From Cudoniella acicularis (lineage: Eukaryota; Ascomycota; Leotiomycetes; Helotiales; Helotiaceae), in NCBI GenBank assembly GCA_013054445.1, contig JAAMPI010000425.1:1-38257 (forward strand): a DNA stretch of 38,257 nucleotides, read 5' to 3'. Positions 8,359-19,618 of the stretch are shown one piece after another; position 1 is the first letter of the stretch; each line of letters opens with the position of its first letter. The notes below the pieces were generated by a model. That model was not told the origin of the DNA, made no database searches, and worked only from the letters and a program-made list of their open reading frames with translations. The position numbers and the translations under genes are program-made.

Positions 8359-11090
8359 CTAATACAATTGAAACTCAACCAGTTCCCTAACACCATTGTC
8401 GAGAGATTGAATCGCTTGCCCTTCCATAAACCCATCTAAATACGCAGCACCATGCAAGACGGTGTTAAATCTCTTATTCCTCTCACGTATATGTGGACTT
8501 TTCTCGCCTCTTCCAATCCTGCTAATATCCCTCCTGCCTTTCCAATCCCAGCGACTGAGTTTTCTATTTCGCAAGACTACAAGGAAACTGCAACCCAGGA
8601 ACGCGCTAATTAGATCACCCTTTTCTGCCTCCTCACTTGCTAAACCCAAATGTCCTTCTTTGCTGATAAACATCTTTCTCTTGTGCAGACTGTGCCAAAT
8701 ACTTTCGATGAGTGGCTGCACATACTCCTGTGCACGCTCGTTCTCCGTGACTTGTGCCACCGTTAAGCCACTGTCGGGTGTATGACCACTCGTACTTGCA
8801 GCAGCGTCGCTATCATTAGAGCTGGGCGCATCAATGCTCTGATCATGAGATCGAGCTACAAAGTCGTGAGGGACAAAAGAAGGGCCATTGATGAGGACAT
8901 TGAACATGCTGCCCCATTCTTGAGGTGGGTGGTTTCCTTGAAGGGAACGATTTCCTATCAACGTTCTGTATAACGAGGCGACTCTTTCGTCTCTGTTCAC
9001 CTTACTGCCCGGTTTTTGCTGGCTAGGAGCAGAAGAATGTAATGCGAAAAAGTGATAGCGCTTGATCTTATGGAGTAGCTTGATCAGGTGGGGCTTCTCA
9101 ATCCAGTCGGAGGAGCCAGGTGGAGACAGGCAGTGAGTCGGGTCGACTGCAGAGAGATTCAAGGTTTGTAATCGGACCCCGGAGCGGTAGGATCTGAGCA
9201 TACCCTTGGGAAACTGGTCATCGACTGACCAGTCGCAAGAGACTCGGTATGTTCCAAAGTTGAAACAGATACACAAGAGGTTTATTAACCAGAAGAGAAC
9301 CGCAATTACCATGAGTATTACCGTAAGAAGTCCCACGACCAGCCAGCGCGTAGCCACGGAGAGAATAATCAAGAGTACATCGCTTTTATTCACTAAGGGA
9401 ATCTTGAGGAGTACTTTCAGCCAGGGTTGGCACGAAACTGGCGACTCTGTCAAATCGTCTAGAAAAGCTGCAATTTCATCAACTTCCACACCTACGACTC
9501 GCATGCGGGCCGCATTAGTGCCAATAATAAGATTAGCCATCAGTGAACTATCTCCCCAAAATGTGTAGGCCATGGGATGCTGTTCATACAGTTGGACTCG
9601 CGGAAGAGTTGCACCACCCGCAGAATATTTCGAGGCTCCAATTCCGGTCTGAGACGTAACTCCAGTACCCATAAGGCGGAAGAGGTCAGTGTTGGATCCT
9701 TTATGTATTTGATTTCTCATGGTTGGCGTGAAAGGAGGTAGACATATCAAGGGGTAGCAAATGAAGTCGAGAGAGTGAACATTGTTTATCATAAAGTTGA
9801 CGAAGTAAGTGGCAGCGGCATGTTGTGAGATCTGGTAATTTATCTCAAAGTCGCCGTTTTCCGTGTCGGTCCTAAGGCCCACGAGAGCGTAAATCTTGTC
9901 CCTCGGGTCAGTGGCTTGGGAGGATTCGTAAAGGCACATCAGGTCGAAGAGTGATCTCTGAGCGTCTACGCGATTTTGAGCTGTACGCGTCGTCTCCAGG
10001 AACTTCGGTCCAACGCGAATCTTCCGGAAGCATATCGCGTCAATATTCTTTGGAGAGGGTGAAAGTAAAAGCGCGCCAAAAACATTTTCTATGTCGTAGC
10101 GTAAGCCGGTCTTTCGATTCTGAACAGCTTCTTCAACGAACCATTCGCTCATGTCTGATTTCAGGGGACGAATGTCCTTCCAACAATCATCTGCAGCTAC
10201 GAGTAGCATCCAGTCGATTGAGAAAGGGCCGCAAAGAATGTTGATGACCGGGGCACATACAACCTCTTGAATGATCCACACCCTAGTCCAATAGACGTTG
10301 TTCAAGAGATTGCCAATAGCAACCCACGACTGCTTGTGGTCTTGTAAACCTATTGTATTTCTCATCCAAGCTTCCGGGGGGTCGTGCTGCTGGGCTTGTC
10401 CCAGAAACTTAAATGCATCCTCTGCACTTGTGGAATCTGTTTCTAACCAGATGACAACACCATTTACCGCGTTCTTGTAGATGTCTCTCATAGAATTAAC
10501 TTGCTCACTGCGCTCAGACAGGTTAGTCTGATCGATGCATATGGCGTCAATCCATACGTTCCGGACAATTTCGGGGAGTTGTAGAGCTTGGAGCGCAGCG
10601 TGGAGATTTTCACCTATTCTAAAGGTCTCCCCATCGAGATCGATCATTGAATCGGAAGCATCCTTGCCCCATACATAAGATAGTGCCTCATAAGTCATGG
10701 TTGGATCATCCAAAGAAACGTGCACTAAGTTGCATTTTATATTGGGCGAGGAGGACTTTGGAAGGATTTGAAGAAGCCTGATCTCTCGTTTTTGGCTGTC
10801 CAAGGGTTTGTACGGAAACTCAAGATTTCTCCTGTGAATTCTACTATCAGCGAAGGATGTTTAAGATAAACACAGAATATTCACCTAAATCCTGCAATTT
10901 GTTCAACACGGTGAGACGACCACCTACGCCTGTAGCCGCCCGACGCGTGTTGGATAAGTTTCAAAATGTCCCAACATAAGGCGCATAAGGTAGCTATGGC
11001 GAGGCAGATAATTGTCTCTCCTATTATCAATCCAAGTTCGTCTGAGCCCACAAAGCTCAGAAACCCCGAAGTATATTTGGATGCTACCAT
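8359..11090 (-). CDS. HET-domain (heterokaryon incompatibility) protein with membrane segments
   Basis: Exon 1 runs 11090-10885 and exon 2 10831-8359, spliced to 892 aa. Splicing reads GFR-RNLEFPYKPLDSQKRE, which is continuous family sequence, so the apparent start at 10803 (a TTG) is internal. The HET domain is clear: YEALSYVWG (about residues 116-124), NVWIDAICIDQ, MRDIYKNA, VWIIQEVV and DPRDKIYALVGL. HET proteins of filamentous ascomycetes trigger cell death when incompatible cells fuse. One membrane segment is encoded in exon 1 (about residues 19-41, followed by RRRW); a long hydrophobic stretch (about 549-594) splits the C-terminal half, so a membrane-anchored protein is likely. No internal lesion is seen. 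It lies 4.4 kb from the broken NLR-like gene. Confidence 0.9.
10832..10884 (-). other. Intron (53 bp) of the HET-domain gene
   Basis: On the minus strand the donor is GTGAATATTC at 10884 and the acceptor CACAG ends at 10832. It joins TTT AG to G AGA and links the membrane-segment exon to the HET domain without a break in frame. Confidence 0.85.
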
Positions 11091-11224
11091 GTTGAGCCGG
11101 AGGGAAATTCTTTAAGAAAAGCGAATAAAGCTGCCGTTTGAATAACTAGTGTTTAAGGCTGTCGAGGCTAGCCAGCCTACCCACGGAATTCGAGAGCTCT
11201 TAGCCACCGTGTGCTATCGAGCGC

Positions 11225-11232
11225 TTATATAA
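11225..11232 (-). promoter_or_regulatory. TATA-like element upstream of the HET gene
   Basis: ttatataa, palindromic, lies about 135 bp upstream of the ATG at 11090. The position is plausible for a fungal core promoter; no start-site evidence is available. Confidence 0.35.
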
Positions 11233-12763
11233 TGGTTTCAGTGAGATCTCAAAAAAATAAATCAGAAATCAGAAATGGATCAACAAAAGGTGATAGAAAC
11301 GACAAAATCAAGAGGCTGAACAGGCAGCAGTCGGGCTATCCAAGAACACGAGGCCTTAGTTAAATGTATGGAGACTGCAGGGTGTGTTTGCCGCCTGCAA
11401 GCCCTCACAAAATCTGGCTGGCTGGCCGCGGGTTATGGCGATCTGATTCGCGGGGAAATAGTTCAGCCCCTAGCGAACCCTCTTTGCCAGGCCCTTTGGG
11501 CTGCTGCTTGTAGTTGGATGACGCGGGGTTTTTTGAGAGCCCCGAGACACCTAGGTAATCTTACTTCGCGAGTGGAATGGCGGTGGAGGATGAGATGAAG
11601 CGAGGGTAAAAAAGCAGCGAGTATAGGTATAGTGCTAAAGGTTAACAGGTTCAGCTTAATTTGGCGAACCCAGTGTGCACACCACAAAAGAGTGTGTACA
11701 CAACCACTTTAAAACTACAACTCTTAATATCTCCACTAATTTCTTATAGAAACTTATAAAACTTGATATATCGATATAAGACTAGCACGCGACTCACTTC
11801 ATATGTCAATGCAGGGAGTGATACGCACTCAGAACAAAAACCGTCTTATTCTCATCCCAAGGAAACACAGAGCCTCAGTGCATTCCCCTTGAACTAACAA
11901 ACTCGCTGTCCAATGCCACAACGCCTCGAAATATCTCAATCTCCGCCCATGCTTGACCGTTTGCTGTCTCATTAAATGTTGACTGCCACTCTCATTGTCT
12001 TGAAAGCCCGGCCATAGCCATTAATGGCGATGGTGAAGCTTAAGACACTGTCAGTATATTTCCGAAACTCATGGGGACTTCTGACTGATACCGAAAGGAG
12101 ACTTGTCATCTAGATACCCTCCGGCTTAAAGAAACGCTCTGATTGCAAGTGTGGCGACGAGAATGTTGCTTAAAAATAACACACGACTAGTTAATAATAT
12201 ACTCTAGTAATACAAAGATAATTAATTATAAGATTTTATTTAGAATATTAATATAAATCAATTATAAATTATACTATAATTAAAGATTTAATAGTATTCT
12301 CCCTAATAGTACAAGGGTACCTATATACTGCTATTCTCACGATTTAATCTACTACTTTAAGAGTGGTAGTAGTAGAGTAGTAGCAGGGGCAATTTAGGTA
12401 TTAAAATTATAAAGGGTGGTATTTTAGGTATGTAACGATTTTAGAAATGTATTCAAGTAATATTATTACTATCGTGAAGTCTGGTTATTGTTTAAGCGAA
12501 GCTGATCGAGCGCTTAAGATTTCCAGTGGCTTCGATCATCTAATTGGTTTACTTGGGACGAGTAAAAATACCGAGTTGGTTTGATTTATATTAATAAGCC
12601 AACAGGGAATGTTTGGTTTGTGATATTTACCCGTAGGAACTACTTTATTTTGCCTCTCCTCAACTCACGAGTTTCTTTGTGAATATCCCTTTCTCTTTCT
12701 TGCTCTACAGTTTTATACTACGTGTCAAACCAGATTCTTACATTTAAAGCCAAAGATCCCAAA
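11233..12763. other. Intergenic region with AT-rich relic DNA
   Basis: 11270-12170 has ordinary composition with only short, family-less frames (such as 11368-11598). About 12175-12480 is strongly AT-rich (tattaat, attataa words) and looks like degraded repeat DNA. 12500-12760 is the presumed former promoter of the epoxide-hydrolase fragment. No RNA gene seen. Confidence 0.45.
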
Positions 12764-13021
12764 ATGCTTCCCATTAACCCCTTCACAATCAATTTTCACG
12801 ACTCCTCAATCCAAGCACTCCACCAAAAACTCTCCCTAGCCACTTTTCCCGATGAACTCGATGAAGCGGGCTGGGATATCGACTTCAATTCTCTGACTGA
12901 CTTAAGGATCATGTTTAACTCAGAAAGGGGCACACAAGCTCCAGAATTACCCATATTGGGTATCAGCGTTATCTTTATATATTTTTCTGGGCGTTTACTT
13001 GGGCATCAGAATGACCTGTAA
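12764..13021 (+). pseudogene. Truncated epoxide hydrolase (N-terminal EHN domain only)
   Basis: From ATG 12764 the frame encodes 85 aa. The first ~50 residues match the epoxide hydrolase N-terminal domain: NPFTINFHDSSIQALHQKL, then FPDELDEAGWDIDF. The homology stops at about residue 52, and the alpha/beta-hydrolase catalytic core (nucleophile Asp, His) is absent: the frame ends at TAA 13019 and the next gene ends 80 bp further on in the opposite direction. It is a remnant without catalytic capacity. An alternative is a tiny first exon of a gene deleted downstream. Confidence 0.7.
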
Positions 13022-13100
13022 GTATGTACAAAGAAAAAGCAACATTTTACAAAATATAGCCTTTTTTTCGTCCTCCATTCCGAACATTCTTCAACCCCGA

Positions 13101-15719
13101 TCACCCGCTCTGCCTTAAGTACGCCGCCATGACGGCGGTGTTGAAGCCGTTATGCGGCGAGGCGGCGTTGGCACTGTGCAAAACCGCAGCCACATTTTTG
13201 TCGGCTCCAACCCCACTCTCCAATATCAAAGTCTTAGAGTTGATCGTACTGAAACCATAGCTGTACAGCTTCGAGTTGCTCTCGAACAGAGCGGCGTTTT
13301 CCTGGCAGTCGGTGGAGCAGTAGGTGCGCGAGGGGCCCGCGACGAAGTTCCAGAAGCCACTGCTGTAGATGTTGACGTTGCTGGACCCGCTAATGCGCTG
13401 GTAGAGCCCCATGCGGCACTATAAAGTTTGCAGCAAATTTGTCAGTGACAAGGAAAAATTATGCATGGGAGCGAAGGAAGCTGGGGAGCGGTTTGTACGT
13501 ACCTGAGCATCGTTTGCCGCACACCAGCTCCAGTCGGGATCACTGGGTAGCAGAGAGTTTGTCCACGGGGCTGGAGCCAGCACGGTACTGCCATTGCCCT
13601 GCCAGTAAGCCGTCTCGCTCTCTTGGAGACCTAAGAAGACGTTCTTGGCTTGGTAAATATTCATCTGGTACAAGGCTTGGTGTTCTGCCCATTTTAAAAA
13701 CAGTTAGTGTGCGAAGCATTCATCGAGAAGTCCGGATCAAGTATCTTACTAGCGCAGACTTACCAGAACCAATACCTAGCATCCAGGTGCCGTTCTGGGC
13801 CTCAACAAGGAAGCCACCGGCGGCGCTGGGGGTGGCAGTGTTGCTGCCACCATCCAAATCGTGATCGGCACCCCAGGCCCACGAGTTCTCCCAGTACGAG
13901 GATGAGCTCGAAGTAAGGTGCGCGCAGACACGGGCCGCGTTACAACTCTTGGGACTGCTGCAGTTGGTCTCGACCTTTGACCCTCGAGCTCCGCCGATGC
14001 GGAAGTGACAATTGAAAAAGCCGACGTTGCCCGGCTTGTCGCCCGCCATGTTAACCTCAACCATGACGGTTCCCGGAAGCACATCGGCCACGGTAAAGAG
14101 GAAGTCGGTCATCTGTGCGACCCCCACGTCCCCCGGGTTGCCGACTTTGACCATGGGTGTCGGCTTCTTGGGGTCCTTGAACTTGCTTCCCGTTGCGCTG
14201 AGCTCGGTCCAGGCTTCGCCGACCAGCTTGCTCCCGGGGGGAATAAGAAGGGTGTCGCTGAGGAGGTAGATGCCGTGCGGGAAATAGACAACCTGGTTGC
14301 CTGCAGCAGCGTTGAGGATGGCCTGAAGACTTGCCGTGTCGTCCGTCGCCCCGTCGCCCGCAACGGGGTGGGCAGCGACGTCCTTGACGTTGATTACCTG
14401 CGAGATGTCGTACTCTGCGTAAGTCGGTGGAACAACCGTGTAGTAGGAGCCGGTGCCGTTGACAAGAGCTTGGGGACGAGAAGTTGTGATCTTCGCGCCA
14501 GTGGAGAGCTTCGGGGCCGATCCGTCGGCAGAGTAGACATTTCCCCGAATCCAGGTCGAACCGGGCGTAACCGAGCCGGTGAGGACGCCAGTTCCGCCTA
14601 TTTTGACGGTCTGTGACGTTAACATTAGCAACCATTTTCGTTCAGAAGCTGAGGAGTGAGGGACTTGAGCGTACCGCGGGAACTGATGAGTCGACAATGA
14701 CGTTCTCCAACACTAAAGAGCTCTGAGCAGTCTTGGACGCGGGGGCGTTCACCACAATCGATGTGTTGGTCGCAGCTGAGTCAATCAAGTTGAAGAGACC
14801 GTTGCCACCACTGGTGGTGTCGATACCGACTGTACAGCCCTCGAACCGCAAACCTTGGCCGGTTCCCTGGACGAGACTGGTGACTTGCACGGCCGTGCCC
14901 ACATCTATCAAAGCATTAGCCTTCGGACCGGAGACAGAGATTCTTTTGTCTGCTTGGGGGAGACGCTCTCTTGAAATAAAGGTTCTTGAGGTGATACTGC
15001 GTCGCTGACAGCGTAGAGCCAACGCCACCGCCAATAAACTGCAGATCATTCAATATTAGCGGTGAGCCCGTCCCTGGCGTCGTGATGCCGGTGTGCCCTG
15101 TCGCGCCAACCGGCATGTTGAACATGACATTGGACAGCTGGCTAGCTTGGCTAACGCCCCACTGGAGCAGGGTGAAGCTCTTGGTCAAAGGTACCGCTGT
15201 GCTGTCGAGGATCAGATTCTTGATCTCGTGGTAAAAGGCGACCAGGCCGCTATAGCGCGAGTCTACTCCATTGAGGAGGTAGCTGCTCGTGAAGCTCGCC
15301 GCGGCCTTGATGGTCGGGCGGTTGGTCGGGTCGCCCATCAGCACGGTGCCGATGACATTTTTGATGGCGCTGTTGACGAGGTATGTGCCGGCGGGGAAGT
15401 AGACGACGGCGGGCTGCCCGGTGCTGCCGAAGACGCTCCCCGTATCACGCGTGCCGCTGCTGTCGCCGGTGCTGATGGCCTTCTGGATGGCCGCCGAATC
15501 GTCGGTGGTGCCATCGCCCTTGGCGCCGTAGTCCTTGACGTTCCGGAAAACGAGCCAGCTCTTGCCGTTCGTGATGGTAGGGCTGATGCCGTCGTGCTTG
15601 ATCTTCTCATACCAGAATCCGCTGATAGCCTCGACATCGCGCTTTTCGACATTCTCTGCGTGGGGGATGGCCTGCACCGCGCTGGCGGCGAGGCCGAGGA
15701 GAAGAAGGAGCGCTCGCAT
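13101..15719 (-). CDS. Secreted GH55 exo-beta-1,3-glucanase (glucan 1,3-beta-glucosidase)
   Basis: Modelled exons are 15719-14969, 14904-14675, 14610-13764, 13684-13503 and 13418-13101, giving 775 aa, a normal length for GH55. Residues 1-17 form a signal peptide (MRALLLLLGLAASAVQA), with a Kex2-like KR at 26-27. Two parallel beta-helix domains each begin with a pectate-lyase-3-like block: VKDYGAKGDGTTDD with VYFPAGTYLV, and VAGDGATDDTASLQAI with VYFPHGIYLL. The C-terminus keeps NIYSSGFWNFV and CSTDCQENAALF. The enzyme releases glucose from beta-1,3-glucan in its own or other fungal walls. Introns 2-4 are canonical. Intron 1 has a good branch point and acceptor but no GT donor, since the exon runs on AGA-GAGCGT. 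A two-base loss of GT from AGAGTGAGC would explain this, and unspliced reading meets a stop. Confidence 0.88.
13419..13502 (-). other. GH55 intron 4
   Basis: Donor GTACGT, acceptor TATAG; 84 bp. It joins AANDAQ to CRMGLYQRI in phase 0. Confidence 0.85.
13685..13763 (-). other. GH55 intron 3
   Basis: Donor GTAAGT, branch CACTAAC, acceptor GGCAG; 79 bp. It joins GIGS to EHQALYQMNI with a split Glu codon. Confidence 0.88.
14611..14674 (-). other. GH55 intron 2
   Basis: Donor GTACGC, branch GCTAATG, acceptor TCACAG; 64 bp. It joins SSVPA to TVKIGGTGV in frame. Confidence 0.85.
14905..14968 (-). other. GH55 intron 1, with damaged splice donor
   Basis: The branch-like CTAAT and acceptor GATAG (14905) are in place, and splicing to AAG A restores YFKNVGTAVQV, a family-like junction. 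At the donor (14968) the sequence is GAGCGT; inserting two bases gives GTGAGC. The length (64 bp) agrees with the other introns of the gene. Confidence 0.6.
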
Positions 15720-15810
15720 TGTTGACGAGACAATAAATATGTACCGATCGGAGGATGAGCTGCGCCGGCAATGTCGAGCAGCAATCCTGCCCCGCCATTT
15801 GCGGAGCGTG

Positions 15811-15820
15811 GTATATATAA
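15811..15820 (-). promoter_or_regulatory. TATA-like box of the GH55 gene
   Basis: The minus-strand reading is TTATATATAC, about 95 bp upstream of the ATG at 15719, in an otherwise GC-rich stretch. This is a good spacing for a fungal TATA box. Confidence 0.5.
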
Positions 15821-15934
15821 CTCGACCGCCATCTGGACACTTGTAGCCGCTATGTGAGCACGAAGATCGTCATTTTGCGGCGACGGGGTAAGGTTTGCGA
15901 AAGCGAAGCTTTTGGTGATGAGTTCCAACGGCAT

Positions 15935-18900
15935 TTCTCATCGGTATGGTTTAAATGATACCCCAATAACCGTATATACGATAAGTCGATCAGGCCCTGA
16001 TGCAATTCTGAATAGGGCAAAAGGGCCACGAATCCCGGAGGGGGCGGTAGTTTAGCCAGATATCGATCTGATCTCCCTCATCGTTCGCCTATCGTCCCGC
16101 CTCTGTGGCGCCGAACGTCTTGCAGCCCGAACCAAAGATTTGGTTCGCAGGTTCTAGGAATAATCCATGTTTACTATACGACGGTCCTGCATAAAGGAAC
16201 AGCTCGAGTGATGCATGTCCAAGCTCACACCAAGCAAGACACAACTCTTGAATCATGGAGCTTGACCTTTGGATGATCAGAGTCTAGAGCCCTACTTAAT
16301 GTAAGCGGGAAGACGAGACATGAAGAACGGAGTATGTGTGGTAAGTTGATGAAGCCAAAGACAATTCAGGGCCTAGAAAGAGCCTTGTCGGCTCTGAAAA
16401 TCTCAATTTGGCGACTTACTTAGCCAATTCTCGAGGTAGTCTCAAATCTGAAAGCATAATAGTCGTTGAAGAGGCGATAAGTTCATGCGCACGTCAACGA
16501 AAAGTGGACGGCGGAGCCCGGACGTGGACGGACCAATAGTCTATCACTTCTTATAGCACGTCCACAAAGTCCACCGCAACGGTTAATAATATATATTTGT
16601 GCAAGACACTTACAATCCTAAGATTTAGGCCATAGAAATATAGCCTTTGGCTAATCAGATTATGCTTCTTAGAACGAGGAACAAGAGAGAAGAAGTAGTC
16701 CTGCTGAGGTGTGCAAGGGGCGAGTGTAGCGTAAAAGTGCCAGCTGGAGGATTTAGCGCCTTGGCAAAATCTTAGCAAAATCTTCGCAAAAAACACTAAA
16801 TGCGGTTAGACTCACACGTGCTAGCCTCCTAGCCATAGGCAAGTGGGGCGGAGATACGCTAGAGTTATTAGTGTATAGCGCTGGTAGCTTATAAACTTTT
16901 GAGCGTTGATATACTAGTGGCTTTAAAATATATCGCCTCTATAAACATTAAGGAGATATTAGGAATAATAATGCTGAGCTGCCTAACCTTATCACGTATA
17001 TATAAGCGAATATAGATCAAAAATTAGTTCCTGGGAATCTCAGTTATAAGGGAGTAAAAATGGGATCTACGCTTTAAGACAAGGAAAGTACAACTGAGCC
17101 TCTATAGGCGCTAAAATAGCCTCTTAATGTATACTTAGGCTGACTCTGCCGCTGTCCACTATTACTCACTACTACTCACCAACCTCTCACCTTAGCTTAC
17201 CTAATATTACTAATAAAGCAGCTCTGCTCACCTTTTCGAACAGAAACAGATTTCATTCAAGTTAGGATTCAGGTTATACAATGGGCTGTTGTAGAGCAAT
17301 GAATTCATGTGGAAATTTATTAATTTGATGGTATGTGAAGCCCCTTGGCAGTGTGATAAATGACAGGACGTAGAAGGACTGAGGGTATGCCCTAAAGCTG
17401 TTGCATATAGTACTTTGAAGCAATGATATTCAATTTCACGCATGTTTTGGTTATCAGTTGTTGACATTGCAGCTTGCAATAAGTGTTACCAAACCAAAAG
17501 TGGTAGGAGCTTCCCCCTCCCCCAACAAATATACTACATCTCTGAAAGTACAGCGATCGGCTTGCGAATCATTCGGCTAGGAGCCGCCTTGGCTGTCTTC
17601 CCGCGAAGAAGTACCCTCATAAAGACCCAATACTTGGTCTTGACCTATTTCTCAGTCAAACGCAATGTGGACCGCGGCGAGTACCTTCGAGAGAATGAGA
17701 GGCGATATGAGACCATCGGAAGAACCTTCAAGGGCGTTACAGAATAATAAAAATAAATCTGTGTCATAATATACGGTCCAATTTACAAGTAATATTACAA
17801 CCTTCCTGGGAAAAACAAGTAGAAATAATATAAATTCCCAAAGAACCAAAGGCGAAGAAGACGAAGTTTGTCACGCAGTGTTCTACGCCACGAACTTGCG
17901 TAGCATATATAAACGTGGAAACCGAGGAACACTGCAATAAAATGTGAATCCCGAAGAGGAACAAGACGAGATGTCGAGATGCCAAACGCGCGTTGTAGAG
18001 ACCATATGACTTATTATATCCCTCCCCTCCACCCCACAACACCACTTGTTTCCTTATCTAATTTTATTGCAGCAGTACATTGCAGCTTTGCCATATTATT
18101 ACCCACACTGAGTCACATTATTAGACGAAATATTATGATAACGTAGAACTACATCATAGGCACGCAAATTTCGAAAAGGAAGATTACGCCAACTTGTGCT
18201 TCCAGGTAGAAGACACCATTTTTTAGAGTGTTTCATACACGTAAACAATATGGCTCAACAAGTTGCGTTTGCTATATGCAGTCAGAACAACAGTAAAATC
18301 GTAAGCAAATCGCTCCTAACCAAACAGGTCGCACTAAATCACAAATCCAGCTAAATATAAAAGTCAGTTCAGCCTCTTCATATGCAGTGTTGCATAGAAA
18401 ACACGTTGACCTCGTTATTTGCTGCTAATAGACTTGAACGAGGTTGTTCTTGCTTCAACGAGGTAGAAGCAGCTCATTTTTGGCCCTGTTACCACCACGC
18501 AAGTCGTTTTGAAATTAATTTATCTGTATGCAACTCAATATGCACAAGAAGCATCCTTCGAAAATTCTCACTGTTAACGCAACACACTATTTTAAATTCC
18601 TTAGTATTTGCCCTTGGTTTGGGAAAGTTAGGCGCGACTCTGGTTTATCTAGTCGGAGCACTGAAAGAAGTCGTTTGGTGAGTTTGGCTTTGCTACTGAT
18701 ACGACAGGAATTACTTTAAGTCGAGAGTTTTACAATCTATTATAACTAGAATTATTTAAATTATGTAACGATTTACGGTTAAATCAAGAGGGAAACGAAC
18801 TTGTATTCCATGCACATTGCACCGTAAATTGGCGCCAAAAATTCAAAGTAACAAAATAACGAACAATAATTACTTTATTTAGAATAAGTAGACAGATATT

Positions 18901-19480
18901 AGGCTTTGATAAGAACTGGCTTATTCAAGCATTTTACAGTAGCTTATCTAAAAGTGGTTGAACATGTGAAGTGTCTTTTTTTTTTCACGCAGGCACGTGA
19001 TGCACCAGCTTATAGAATACCAGTCTCACTTCATACACGACAACGGGACTTTCATTAAAGTTTTTACCCCAGTTAGAGGAGTTAAATTTTAATAGGAGAA
19101 TACACCTGATGCTGATATAACAAGCCCCTTTACACGATTAAAGACATCGACTATGGCTTCTCATGGATGCCCGCGCGAAGACCTGTACGGCTATGATATC
19201 TCGAGAGAAACAGTGGAACACCACAAATTTGTTGACGGAGCCTTGGCTAATCATCGTGTATCTGGGGAATGAACTCTGTTAATATTGCAGATCGGCCTAA
19301 TCAGGGCCTTTCCGTATCTATCCTACATTGGTCCATGAACGGAGATCAGTGCCGAATATAAGCTGTATATGAGATTCGTCAAAAAAAAAAACCCCCAGCT
19401 TCATTAAATTAACACGGCAAAAAAGAAAAAAAATATTATCAATCACACGCTCGGGAAGGTGGTGGCAAATTAAAACACAA
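15935..19480. other. Gene-poor 3.5-kb region with decayed repeat DNA
   Basis: No supportable gene. 15.95-16.5 kb is the distal upstream region of GH55. A minus-strand frame at 16551-16796 and a plus-strand frame at 17442-17747 are open but short and have no recognised family. Parts of 16.84-17.15 kb are AT-rich with TA-rich words typical of RIP-degraded transposons. 18.7-19.45 kb contains homopolymers (T10 near 18979, A12 near 19380). A palindromic CACGTG lies near 18995. Confidence 0.45.
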
Positions 19481-19618
19481 CGTCAATAGAATGACTCTAT
19501 TTTGAGGATTATGCCAAGGTAGGTAGGTATGAGGCATTGCTTCTCGAAAGGAGGTGTGTCTTCAAACTTGTTTGCTTCAAACCCAAACAAGTCCAACACA
19601 GTCCTCAAAAAGACTCCT

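Noticed and set aside
10745..10803. HET protein start at 10803
   Set aside because: The codon is TTG, and the preceding sequence continues conserved HET-family residues across a canonical intron to an ATG at 11090.
14005..14616. 203-aa plus-strand frame, and 15093-15725
   Set aside because: Both are antisense shadows of the GC-rich GH55 exons.
16551..16796. 81-aa minus-strand frame as a possible transposase relic
   Set aside because: No catalytic motif or terminal repeats found; kept only as part of the relic region.
17442..17747. 101-aa plus-strand frame
   Set aside because: No family, no promoter or intron context, in a gene-poor decayed region; the basic C-terminal half is not enough to support a gene.
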